A stretch of 64,000 nucleotides of DNA. It comes from Clostridium algoriphilum (GTDB taxonomy: Bacteria; Bacillota; Clostridia; Clostridiales; Clostridiaceae). Where the stretch lies: assembly GCF_020443705.1 (NCBI RefSeq), contig NZ_JAIZZK010000001.1:1-64000 (forward strand), in the 5' to 3' direction. Under the pieces are notes generated by a model. It ran no database searches, was not told where the DNA came from, and was given only the letters and a program-made list of their open reading frames with translations. Position 1 is the stretch's first letter, and each line of letters starts with the position of its first letter. Below, piece after piece: positions 1 through 7,504 of the stretch. Both the position numbers and the translations under genes were made by a program.

Positions 1-732
1 AGAAAGAGCAACCACCACTAATAATGGCAAAAATGAACTTGATTCTATTAACTTGGAACAATTGGTAGGAGTAGAAAAATTACAACCTGAGACGAAAACC
101 TTGCTAAAAAACAACCTTAATGAAATAGTAGATTTAATTGAAAAATCAAAAAATAATAATGAGACTTCGCCAAAAATACTTGATGTACTACAGAAACTAA
201 CTACTCAAGTTAATGAGGTAAAGGGAGAATTAAGCTTATTAAAAGTAGTTAATGAAAACCCCACAGTGGAAGATAAACCCTCTGTAGATTTGAATAAATC
301 TTTAGATAACAATAAATTAAGATCCAAGGTAATAAATTTTGTAGAGGTAGCTAATGATGTTTTAAAACAAAATACAGAGAAACCGTCAGAACAATTGGTA
401 GGAAATGATAAATCTATTGAAGAAGTGGTGCAAATTCAGAAAGTATTACAAGCTTTGAGCTTTATGCTTCAAAGTGTAGAAAAAGCGATCATTACTAATA
501 ATGGCAAAAACAAACTTAATTTAATTAATTTGGAGCAATTGGTAGGAGTAGAAAAGTTACCACCTGAGACGAAAACATTGCTGAACAATAGAATTATTGA
601 AATAGTAAATTTGGTTCAAAAATCGAGAGGTAATGATGGTTCTTCTACTCAAATAATTGATGTGATACAGAATTTAACTACTGAAGTACAGGATGTAAAA
701 GGTGATTTGAAATCATTAAAAGTTATCAATTA
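1..732 (+). repeat. Long intragenic repeat within fliK (477-bp period)
   Basis: Two copies of a coding block are visible: from the window edge to about 255, and about 478-732. Matching landmarks are TNNGKN, EQLVGVEKL, PETKTLL, LTT-V--VKG and SLKV. The DNA around GGTAGGAGTAGAAAA is nearly identical between copies, suggesting recent duplication. A partial EQLVG echo also occurs near base 391. The first copy is cut by the window edge, so more units may lie upstream. Confidence 0.85.
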
Positions 733-1435
733 TCAAACTTTTAGTGGAAGTAATGATGATAAATCGATAAAGCATAGAACAAAGACGATCTCTGAAATTA
801 CTCCTATAAATCTAAAACAGAGCTCAAGTGATGCACGGCAAGATAACAAATCTTCAGGAAATAAATCTTTCGAGGATAAATTTCTTAATAATTTGATTGG
901 TCAAGATAAAGATGAAACGAAAATATCAAAAGTAGTTAATTTTATGAGTCAATTTGAAGTTGTAAAGACTGTAGATACAACTAAAGTAGGAATGTCTAAT
1001 ATAACAATTAATAAAAACAATTTTGAAGTAGACGTAATTAAAAATATAGAATTTATGGAAATTAATAATATTAAGGATTTAATAGTAAAAATGAATCCTA
1101 AGGAACTTGGAGAAATAACAATTAAGCTTACTATGGAAAGTGGAATCATGAAGGCCAATATTTCTGCTCAAAATAAGGACACCTATAATTTGCTAAATCA
1201 TAATATTCAAGATATAAGTGATAGGTTGAAAAATATGGATATTAAAATCCATAGCTTAGATGTAAATATATATGAGGATTCAACATTTTTTAGTAAGGAT
1301 TCCAGTGGGAGAAATAACAATTCCAGACAAAATAATAACTCAAAAACAAATACTGATTTAACTGATTTAGAAGAAGATATTTCTATAACTAATAAGTATG
1401 TTATAGAGGAAAATCAGGTGAATAAATTTGTTTAA
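2..1435 (+). CDS. fliK: Flagellar hook-length control protein FliK (5' partial)
   Basis: The frame is already open at base 2 with no stop upstream, so the N-terminus lies outside the window; the TTG at 53 is unlikely to be the start. FliK is the secreted molecular ruler that switches export from hook to filament substrates. The last ~120 residues carry the FliK C-terminal signature (NPKELGEITIKL near base 1093, then a helix leading to a VNIYED strand), followed by an Asn/Ser-rich tail. The N-terminal part is built of long repeats: the block beginning EQLVGVEKL at base ~56 recurs at base ~533, an offset of 477 bp (159 residues), still closely similar at DNA level. Position directly before flgD fits fliK. 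The C-terminal assignment is secure; the repeat-rich body is unusual. Confidence 0.9.
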   Translation, partial: ERATTTNNGKNELDSINLEQLVGVEKLQPETKTLLKNNLNEIVDLIEKSKNNNETSPKILDVLQKLTTQVNEVKGELSLLKVVNENPTVEDKPSVDLNKSLDNNKLRSKVINFVEVANDVLKQNTEKPSEQLVGNDKSIEEVVQIQKVLQALSFMLQSVEKAIITNNGKNKLNLINLEQLVGVEKLPPETKTLLNNRIIEIVNLVQKSRGNDGSSTQIIDVIQNLTTEVQDVKGDLKSLKVINYQTFSGSNDDKSIKHRTKTISEITPINLKQSSSDARQDNKSSGNKSFEDKFLNNLIGQDKDETKISKVVNFMSQFEVVKTVDTTKVGMSNITINKNNFEVDVIKNIEFMEINNIKDLIVKMNPKELGEITIKLTMESGIMKANISAQNKDTYNLLNHNIQDISDRLKNMDIKIHSLDVNIYEDSTFFSKDSSGRNNNSRQNNNSKTNTDLTDLEEDISITNKYVIEENQVNKFV

Positions 1436-1475
1436 TTATCTACAAATACAAATAAGAGTTTAAGGGGTGATAAAA

Positions 1476-2138
1476 ATGGCAACTGCTGTGACGACCGCTT
1501 CAAATGCAGAACAGGCAAGTTTAGCTAGGGCAACTAGCAGAGGAACCGCTATTGTAAAGAAAGGGGATGGACTGGACCAAAATTCATTTTTAAAAATACT
1601 TTCATCGGAACTTTCAAACCAAGATCCAACTAATGCTAAGGACGGTACAGAATTTGTAGCTCAAATGGCACAATTTGCATCTATGGAACAAATGAGCAAT
1701 TTAAATAGCACCATGACTTTCGCAAGCTCATCATCTTTAGTGGGTAAGTTGGTAGCTTTTAGTAGTTATGATGATAAAGGAGTACAATATGGAGGCACTG
1801 TCCAGGCAGTTTATAAAGATTCAGGGGCAACCTATATAGCTGTAAAATTGGCAGATGGGAGTACAAAAGATTTCCCGGCTGATACTTTATCAGATGTTAT
1901 AGATGTGCCTGATACTAAATTAGAGTCTTCAAGTGTTAATACTGCATTCGCGGCGGCTATAGGTTTAATGAGTAAACAAGTTGAGACTTCAGCTTTAACT
2001 GATGGCAAAAAATATTCAGGAACTGTTAAGAGTATATCAAAAGACGCTAATGGGATTAAGTTAACTATTTCTTATCAAGAAAATGACGCAGAGGTCACTA
2101 AGGATATAAGTTATGATGACATTTCAAAAGTAAGTTGA
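1476..2138 (+). CDS. flgD: Flagellar hook assembly (capping) protein FlgD
   Basis: FlgD is the scaffold cap needed to polymerise FlgE into the hook. The N-terminal signature is plain: DQNSFLKILSSELSNQDPTN followed by EFVAQMAQFASMEQMSNLN, the conserved FlgD_N region. The rest (about residues 90-220) is the variable beta-rich half. I chose the ATG at 1476, giving 220 residues, because AAGGGGTGA at 1462-1470 sits five bases upstream. An in-frame GTG at 1467 would overlap that ribosome binding site. The gene lies 40 bp after fliK and just before a flg_new-type gene and flgE, the usual hook-gene order in clostridia and bacilli. Confidence 0.95.
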   Translation: MATAVTTASNAEQASLARATSRGTAIVKKGDGLDQNSFLKILSSELSNQDPTNAKDGTEFVAQMAQFASMEQMSNLNSTMTFASSSSLVGKLVAFSSYDDKGVQYGGTVQAVYKDSGATYIAVKLADGSTKDFPADTLSDVIDVPDTKLESSSVNTAFAAAIGLMSKQVETSALTDGKKYSGTVKSISKDANGIKLTISYQENDAEVTKDISYDDISKVS

Positions 2139-2175
2139 AAAAGTAATTAATTAAGATGGTAAGGTGATGCTAAAT

Positions 2176-2595
2176 ATGTCTTATAGAGTGGTGAACGGTA
2201 AACTATACTCAACTGGCGACTTTATTGAGTATTCGAATGTAGACTCTCAAAATAAAAGGGATAAAGTTAATAAAGAAGAAACCGCTAATAAGGAAAAAAG
2301 TACCTTTAACAAAATTTTAGATATAAAGATAAGAAAAGAAGAATGTTTTACCATATCTTCTCATGCAGCGCAAAGGCTTAATAGTCGTAACATTGATTTT
2401 AATGATGATGATATGAAAAAGATTAATGAAGGAATAAATATGGCAGATAGTAAAGGTGTGAAACAATCTTTAATATTATATAAGGATGTGGCCTTGATTA
2501 CCAGTATTAAAAATAGAACTGTAATCACCGCGATGGACAAAAACGAAAGGCAAGGAAAAATAATAACAAATATAGATAGTGTAGTTATGATATAG
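2176..2595 (+). CDS. Flagellar operon protein, TIGR02530 (flg_new) type
   Basis: A 139-residue cytoplasmic protein with no membrane segment or signal. The conserved part is the C-terminal ~85 residues, with ISSHAAQRLNSRNI and then ...KGVKQSLILYKDVALITSIKNRTVITAMDK in fragments along residues 55-125. This matches, from memory, the small family found between flgD and flgE in Firmicutes flagellar operons. Its molecular role is not established; the context argues for hook or export function. The start is chosen at ATG 2176 (MSYRVVNG) because AAGGTG at 2161-2166 precedes it by nine bases; in-frame GTG 2164 and ATG 2167 overlap that site. Confidence 0.75.
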   Translation: MSYRVVNGKLYSTGDFIEYSNVDSQNKRDKVNKEETANKEKSTFNKILDIKIRKEECFTISSHAAQRLNSRNIDFNDDDMKKINEGINMADSKGVKQSLILYKDVALITSIKNRTVITAMDKNERQGKIITNIDSVVMI

Positions 2596-2644
2596 GCCGG
2601 ACCTTTATAGGGAGCCTAACTTTGTGGAAGGATAGAAGCAAAGT
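2594..2644 (+). other. Two adjacent small hairpins in the leader of flgE
   Basis: AGGC-cgga-CCT-ttat-AGG-ga-GCCT (2594-2617) forms a bulged stem. Two bases later ACTTTG (2619-2624) pairs with CAAAGT (2639-2644) around a purine-rich loop. They lie in the 110-bp gap before flgE, with no T-run after them, so they do not look like a terminator. No known riboswitch class was recognised; this could simply be local structure. Confidence 0.35.
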
Positions 2645-2705
2645 GATAAATAAAAAATTATAATTACAGTTTAGCTATAGTAAATAAAAAAATGGAGGTT
2701 TTATT

Positions 2706-3704
2706 ATGTTAAGATCATTTTATTCTGGGGTAAGTGGATTGAAGGTAAATCAGGTGAAATTGGATGTTATAGGAAATAATATCGCTAATGTAGGAACTAC
2801 AGCATTTAAAAGTTCAAGAGTTAGATTTAAAGATATGGTAAGTCAAAATGTTAATGAAGCTGGAGCTCCAGGAACAAGTTTAGGTGGAGTGAACGCAAAG
2901 CAAGTAGGGCTTGGAGTACAAGTTTCAGGAATAGATACTATGGTAGGGCAAGGTATGATGCAACCAACATCTAGAAATCTCGATGTTGCTATGGATGGTC
3001 AAGGGTATTTAATGGTTGCTAGGGGTCCTCTAAATGGTGAAGTAACTCTAAAGGATGATACAATTGATACAACTGCAGCCAGTACACTTGATGTTTCATA
3101 TACAAGAGATGGAGCGTTAATACGAGATGATGCTGGTCACTTATTAACTTCAGATGGAGCTAGGGTTATGGGGTATTCTATAGCTGGCAATACATCATAT
3201 GATGTCACTACTGGTTTACCTACTATAACATTTGTAGATGCAAATGGTACCATTGTTCCAGCGGCAGATACGGATAAACTTATTCCATTATCAATACCTG
3301 ATTCAATAGAACTTGCTGATGGTTCATTACAGAGAATAACAACTTTTTCTATAGAAAAGAATGGAGAAATTAAAGCTAATTTACAGAATGGTTCTGTAGC
3401 TGTAATTGGACAGATTGCTATGGCATCATTCAGTAATCCCGAAGGCCTAAAAAAAATAGGTAATAACTTATTTGAAAATACGGCTAATTCAGGAGTGCCT
3501 GTTGTTAGATCAGGAACTGGAGCAACCACTGATAATAGCAGTGGATACGGTGATATGCTTCAAGGAATGCTTGAAATGTCAAATGTTGATCTTGCTGAGC
3601 AGTTTACAGATATGATAATTGCACAAAGAGCTTTCCAGGCATCAGGTAAATCAATTACTACAGGAGATGAAATATTACAGGAACTTATAGGCCTAAAGAG
3701 ATAG
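2706..3704 (+). CDS. flgE: Flagellar hook protein FlgE
   Basis: Builds the hook that joins the rod to the filament. The N-terminus MLRSFYSGVSGLKVNQVKLD followed by IGNNIANVGTTAFKSSR is the flagellar basal-body rod/hook signature. The C-terminus ending near LEMSNVDLAEQFTDMI and IIAQRAFQASGKSI is the matching coiled-coil half that closes the D0 domain. At 332 residues it is a short FlgE, with a modest variable D1/D2 region (about residues 110-270), but longer than the two rod proteins downstream (260 and 265). The ATG is preceded by ATGGAGG. It stands after flgD and before flbD, as expected for the hook gene. Confidence 0.93.
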   Translation: MLRSFYSGVSGLKVNQVKLDVIGNNIANVGTTAFKSSRVRFKDMVSQNVNEAGAPGTSLGGVNAKQVGLGVQVSGIDTMVGQGMMQPTSRNLDVAMDGQGYLMVARGPLNGEVTLKDDTIDTTAASTLDVSYTRDGALIRDDAGHLLTSDGARVMGYSIAGNTSYDVTTGLPTITFVDANGTIVPAADTDKLIPLSIPDSIELADGSLQRITTFSIEKNGEIKANLQNGSVAVIGQIAMASFSNPEGLKKIGNNLFENTANSGVPVVRSGTGATTDNSSGYGDMLQGMLEMSNVDLAEQFTDMIIAQRAFQASGKSITTGDEILQELIGLKR

Positions 3705-3735
3705 TATAAAAATCAATATATAATTGAAATTTGTA

Positions 3736-3780
3736 GTAAGTTTCAAATGCCTTAAGTATTTGAGACTTACCAAATTTTTT
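3736..3780 (+). terminator. Terminator-like hairpin between flgE and flbD
   Basis: A 13-base arm starting GTAAGTTTC at 3736-3748 pairs with 3758-3770 (ending ACTTAC) with one G-T wobble. A run of six T follows at 3775-3780. Because the operon continues in the same direction with flbD 36 bp later, this probably acts as a partial terminator or an mRNA processing/stability element rather than the operon end. Confidence 0.65.
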
Positions 3781-3816
3781 CAACCTTAAACTACATAGCA
3801 AATCATAGGAGGGCCC

Positions 3817-4008
3817 ATGATAAGACTTACAGGTTTTAACAAAAAAGAATTTATCTTAAATGCTGAAGTTATAGAAAAAATAGAAATGATGCCAGAAACA
3901 TTAATAACTTTAGTAAATGGGAAGAAATATATTGTCATCGAGGATACAGAAGAAGTAATTGAAAAAGTAGTAAGGTATAAAAAGAGGATATTTACTGGTG
4001 AGTTTTAG
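3817..4008 (+). CDS. flbD: FlbD family flagellar protein
   Basis: A 63-residue protein of the small FlbD family found in Firmicutes and spirochaete flagellar operons (not the Caulobacter sigma-54 activator of the same name). The sequence shows the family pattern: MIRLTGFNKKEFILNAEVIE, then TLITLVNGKKYIVIED and a basic C-terminus (VRYKKRIF). No membrane segment or signal peptide is present. The ATG follows CATAGGAGGG at good spacing. It lies 12 bp before motA, the usual position. The precise role is unknown. Confidence 0.88.
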   Translation: MIRLTGFNKKEFILNAEVIEKIEMMPETLITLVNGKKYIVIEDTEEVIEKVVRYKKRIFTGEF

Positions 4009-4019
4009 GGGGTAGCAAT

Positions 4020-4832
4020 ATGAAAAAGCATGATTTTTTGACCACTATTGGGATTGTAGTAGGGACTGGTTTAACGGTATGGGGAATGGCATCTGGTGGA
4101 ACTAATTTAAAAATCTTTTATGATTTTGCTTCAATCCTAATTACTGTAGGTGGATCCTTTGCAGCACTGCTTATAGCTTACCCGATTTCAGCCATGAAGA
4201 GAATAACAAATGTTATTTTTCAGTCATTTAAAGAAAGTACATCATCTAGTACAGAGATTATTGAAACCTTTAAAAATTTATCCCAAAAGGCAAGAAAAGA
4301 GGGACTTTTATCTCTTGAAGATGAAATGGATGTATTAACTAATGAATTTTTAAAAAAAGGGCTTCAAATGGTGGTTGATGGATTAGAACCTGAAATAATA
4401 AAGGAAATTATGGAACTTGAAATTGATGAAATGGAAAGGCGTCATACGGATGGAGCCAACATGTTAAAAGCATGGGCAGCTTATGCTCCTGCATTTGGAA
4501 TGATTGGAACCCTTGTAGGACTTATTCAAATGCTTGCAAATTTAAGTGACTCATCAGCATTAGCTTCTGGTATGGGCAAGGCATTAATAACCACTTTCTA
4601 CGGTGCATTACTTGCAAACTTAGTATTAGTTCCTATGGCACAAAATCTAAATTATAAATCAAGCATTGAAGTAAATAGTTGTGAAATGATAATTAATGGA
4701 ATACTTGCAATTCAATTAGGAGTAAATCCAAGAATTATTGAAGAAAAATTGACATCTTATTTATCTCCTCCTGAGCGACTTAAATTTATTGAAAATAAAG
4801 TCAAGGAGGCTGAGGTGACAGAGAATGTCTAG
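4020..4832 (+). CDS. motA: Flagellar motor stator protein MotA
   Basis: Forms, with MotB, the cation-conducting stator that drives rotation. Four membrane segments are visible: two near the N-terminus (about residues 7-27 and 34-54) and two near residues 150-205. Between them lies a large charged cytoplasmic loop with the torque-transmitting motif region (EIDEMERRHTDGANMLKAW). The conserved proline is in AAYAPAFGMIGTLVGLI at the start of the third segment. Length (270) is normal. Its last eight bases overlap motB, so the two stator subunits are translationally coupled. Confidence 0.96.
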   Translation: MKKHDFLTTIGIVVGTGLTVWGMASGGTNLKIFYDFASILITVGGSFAALLIAYPISAMKRITNVIFQSFKESTSSSTEIIETFKNLSQKARKEGLLSLEDEMDVLTNEFLKKGLQMVVDGLEPEIIKEIMELEIDEMERRHTDGANMLKAWAAYAPAFGMIGTLVGLIQMLANLSDSSALASGMGKALITTFYGALLANLVLVPMAQNLNYKSSIEVNSCEMIINGILAIQLGVNPRIIEEKLTSYLSPPERLKFIENKVKEAEVTENV

Positions 4833-5577
4833 GAAAAAAAAAGTTAAAGAAGAGATGAGAACGGATGCTTGGATTGCTACATTTGCTGATACCATGACAC
4901 TGCTTCTAACTTTCTTTGTATTATTATATTCTTTTTCCACAGTTGATGCAGCTAAGTTTAAGCAAATTGCATCCTCACTTCAATCGGTATTAACTGGTGA
5001 GAGTGGAAAGAGTGTTTTGGAGACAAGTGTTAAGAGTGGAGAAACACCACTAGTGGGTGAGGGTGTAACAACTACAACTACAACTACAACTACAACCTCA
5101 AACACTAATACTGAGGACATTTATAAAAAGGTGCAAAATTTTATAAAAAACAAAAAACTTGAAGCTACAGTAATAATAAAAAGTGATGATAGGGGAGTTA
5201 TTATTCAACTTAGAGAAAATATTATATTTAAAAGTGGAAATGCAGAAATTATAGATAAGAGTAAATCGGTGCTAAGTTCAATAAATGCTTTAATAGCTAC
5301 TTTTCCAAATGATATTGTAATAGAGGGTCATACAGATAACATACCAATTAGTAATGCAAAGTATAAAAATAATTGGCAATTATCTTCTGATAGAGCACTT
5401 TCAGTACTTGAATATTTTGTAACAAGTAAAGGTCAAACTCATCCTGAACGATTTAAATCAATTGCGTACGGTCAATACCAACCTATTGTGGCTAATAATA
5501 GTGATAAAAACAGAGCTTTAAATAGAAGAGTAAATATTTTAATTGTTGCAGATCAAAAGGGGGACAATACAAAATGA
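4825..5577 (+). CDS. motB: Flagellar motor stator protein MotB
   Basis: Anchors the stator to peptidoglycan. The single N-terminal membrane helix WIATFADTMTLLLTFFVLLY carries the conserved proton-accepting Asp (the D of FADTM). The C-terminal OmpA-like domain has IEGHTDNIPI and the downstream NNWQLSSDRALSV motif. Between them is a low-complexity linker with ten consecutive Thr residues coded by alternating ACA/ACT (5068-5097), which is not typical. GAGGTGA at 4811-4817 inside motA is a suitable ribosome binding site. The gene overlaps motA upstream and fliL (ATGA) downstream. I cannot tell H+ from Na+ use from sequence alone. Confidence 0.96.
   Translation: MSRKKKVKEEMRTDAWIATFADTMTLLLTFFVLLYSFSTVDAAKFKQIASSLQSVLTGESGKSVLETSVKSGETPLVGEGVTTTTTTTTTTSNTNTEDIYKKVQNFIKNKKLEATVIIKSDDRGVIIQLRENIIFKSGNAEIIDKSKSVLSSINALIATFPNDIVIEGHTDNIPISNAKYKNNWQLSSDRALSVLEYFVTSKGQTHPERFKSIAYGQYQPIVANNSDKNRALNRRVNILIVADQKGDNTK
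5068..5097 (+). repeat. ACAACT hexanucleotide microsatellite inside motB
   Basis: About five copies of the 6-base unit ACAACT encode ten Thr residues in the MotB linker between membrane helix and peptidoglycan-binding domain. Slippage by whole units would stay in frame and change linker length by two residues per unit. Confidence 0.85.
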
Positions 5578-6026
5578 GTGAAAAACCAAAAAAAAAGAAT
5601 AGTTTTAAATTAGTTATTATAGTCCTATTATTATTAATTGTAGTTGGTGGTGGAGCCTTCGCTGGCATGTATATTCTTGGTAACAAGTCGGAAGCTGCAA
5701 CCACAAAAACTGTGGCAGTTACTGAGTCTAATTATTCCTTAGATGAATTCGTAGTAAATCTTTTAGACGACGGTGGATTACTGTATATAAAAGTTACTGT
5801 TTATATTGGATATGAAGAAAATGAAAAACTAGCTGTAGAACTTGAGACAGAAAAGCCAGTTATTAGAGATATAGTTAATAGCTATCTTAGGACAAAGAAA
5901 AATGCAGACTTTACTTCAACGGGTCTTGTTACAATAAAGAGTGATTTAATAACTAGAATAAATCCAGTTTTAACAAAAGGAAAAATATCGCATATATATT
6001 TTAATAATATAGTAATTAGCAGGTGA
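5574..6026 (+). CDS. fliL: Flagellar basal body-associated protein FliL
   Basis: FliL surrounds or supports the stator units at the inner membrane. A Lys-rich start (KPKKKNSFK) is followed by one hydrophobic segment (about residues 13-34). The extracytoplasmic FliL domain begins YSLDEFVVNLLDDGGLLYIKV and includes IRDIVNSYLRTKK. Length (150) is standard. Its ATG overlaps the motB stop (ATGA), with GGGGGA upstream, so it is coupled to the stator genes, which fits its role. Confidence 0.93.
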   Translation: MSEKPKKKNSFKLVIIVLLLLIVVGGGAFAGMYILGNKSEAATTKTVAVTESNYSLDEFVVNLLDDGGLLYIKVTVYIGYEENEKLAVELETEKPVIRDIVNSYLRTKKNADFTSTGLVTIKSDLITRINPVLTKGKISHIYFNNIVISR

Positions 6027-6030
6027 TAAA

Positions 6031-6399
6031 ATGATAGATGGACAATTTCTGATATTGATGTTTAAAATAATAATATTTTTACCTTTTACGTTATTTATAT
6101 TATATTTATCTTTAAGGTATGGTGGCAGTAAGCTCCGTAAATTACAAGATGGTAGATATATGAAGGTACTAGATAGAATTTCTTTATCTAAGGAAAATAG
6201 TATTGTAGTTGTAAAAATTGGTGATAAAGCATATGCAATGTCATCAAGTACAAAGGAAATTAAGACCTTGTTTGAATTACCTAAAGAAGAAATTCTTCAT
6301 ATTGAGAGCATTAAAGAGCTACCTCAGTATGAAGATATGAAGGAACTATTTAAAAAACATATTTTGAAAAAGGAAGTTAAAGATGAAAAGAAAAAATAA
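6031..6399 (+). CDS. fliO: Flagellar biosynthetic protein FliO
   Basis: Helps assemble the FliP pore of the flagellar type III export gate. A single N-terminal membrane helix (about residues 8-30) is followed by the FliO domain with LRYGGSKLRKLQDGRYMKVLDRISLSKENS, here noted in two parts (LRYGGSKL and VLDRISLSKEN), then VVKIGDKAYAMS. The C-terminus is Lys-rich. At 122 residues it is of ordinary size. It overlaps fliP by 17 bases and follows fliL by four. Confidence 0.88.
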   Translation: MIDGQFLILMFKIIIFLPFTLFILYLSLRYGGSKLRKLQDGRYMKVLDRISLSKENSIVVVKIGDKAYAMSSSTKEIKTLFELPKEEILHIESIKELPQYEDMKELFKKHILKKEVKDEKKK

Positions 6400-7213
6400 A
6401 AACTTGTTTATTTTTGCTTTGGTTATGGTAATTATGGGGATAGCTACATTAAGGGTAGTAAATGCGGCTCCACAGACACTACCAATACCTAAAATTAATA
6501 TCTCAGTTGATAATGCAAATACGCCAAAAGAATATGTTGATAATATTAAGCTATTAATGCTTCTTACAGTACTTACTCTATTACCATCAATACTTATAAT
6601 GACAACAAGTTTTGTAAGAATAATTATAGTGTTATCACTATTTAAAAATGCTATAGGTGTTCAGCAAGCGATACCTAAAGAAGTTATAATTGGACTTGCC
6701 TTATTTCTAACATTTTTTACTATGGCGCCAACATTTGCAAAAGTTAACAGTGAGGCATTAACTCCTTATATGAACAATAAAATAACTCAGCAGGTAGCCA
6801 TCGATAAAGGGTCCAAGCCCATGAGAGATTTTATGTTAAGGCAGACCAGGGCAAAGGATTTAAAACTTTTTTTGGATGTGGGAAAACTACAAGATACAGT
6901 TAAAAATGAAGTTGATTCAAAGGGTAAAGTAGTACTTACAAATGGAAAACCTAAACTTACCTACGATAAGGTGCCTTTATATGCGGTTGTTCCGTCTTTT
7001 ATAATAAGTGAGCTAAGGCGAGCTTTTGAAATGGGATTTTTGCTATTTATTCCTTTTATTATAATAGATATAGTTACAGGTAGTATTCTTATGGCTATGG
7101 GAATGATGATGTTACCACCAGTTATGATTTCGCTTCCATTTAAATTATTATTATTCATTATGGTTGATGGTTGGAATCTATTGGTAAAATCTTTAATTAT
7201 GAGTTTTAGTTGA
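6383..7213 (+). CDS. fliP: Flagellar export gate protein FliP
   Basis: Core component of the FliPQR export gate. The first ~29 residues form a cleavable-type signal (KRKNKN, hydrophobic core, VVNAA). The FliP body has LMLLTVLTLLPSILIMTTSFVRIIIVLS, the hallmark first helices, then MAPTF, and near the C-terminus ELRRAFEMGFLLFIPFIIID and MGMMMLPPVMISLPFKLLLF. A soluble loop (residues ~130-190) separates the helix pairs. Length 276 is normal for a FliP with signal. It is followed after 10 bp by fliQ. Confidence 0.96.
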   Translation: MKRKNKNLFIFALVMVIMGIATLRVVNAAPQTLPIPKINISVDNANTPKEYVDNIKLLMLLTVLTLLPSILIMTTSFVRIIIVLSLFKNAIGVQQAIPKEVIIGLALFLTFFTMAPTFAKVNSEALTPYMNNKITQQVAIDKGSKPMRDFMLRQTRAKDLKLFLDVGKLQDTVKNEVDSKGKVVLTNGKPKLTYDKVPLYAVVPSFIISELRRAFEMGFLLFIPFIIIDIVTGSILMAMGMMMLPPVMISLPFKLLLFIMVDGWNLLVKSLIMSFS

Positions 7214-7223
7214 GGTGAAATAA

Positions 7224-7493
7224 ATGACAGAGAATATTGTATTAACCGTAGTAAAAGATGCTATTTCAACTGCATTGTTAGTATCAGCTCCTGTTTTACT
7301 AGTAGTGACTGTTGTAGGACTAATAATAAGTATATTTCAAGCTACTACTCAAATTCAAGAGCAAACACTGACCTTTGTGCCGAAATTAGTCGCCGCAGCA
7401 CTAATTGGCTTATTAATGGGAAGTTGGATGCTCCACTTAATGGTTGATTTTACAACTAGAATTTTTGAACTTATTGCTAATATGGGAGGTTAG
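7224..7493 (+). CDS. fliQ: Flagellar export gate protein FliQ
   Basis: An 89-residue protein with two membrane helices (about residues 15-38 and 52-75), packing around FliP in the export gate. Family motifs seen are VLVVTVVGLIISIFQATTQI and QEQTLTFVPKLVAAAL. Start ATG follows GAGGTGA. It is in the canonical fliP-fliQ-fliR order, and the next gene begins 12 bp later. Confidence 0.95.
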   Translation: MTENIVLTVVKDAISTALLVSAPVLLVVTVVGLIISIFQATTQIQEQTLTFVPKLVAAALIGLLMGSWMLHLMVDFTTRIFELIANMGG

Positions 7494-7504
7494 GTGGAAT
7501 TGCA

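Noticed and set aside
949-1158. Minus-strand frame opposite fliK with hydrophobic residues.
   Set aside because: Antisense to a confidently coding region; the hydrophobicity arises from the complement of A/T-rich codons.
2594-2644. c-di-GMP riboswitch before flgE.
   Set aside because: None of the conserved class I or II core bases were found; only two short hairpins.
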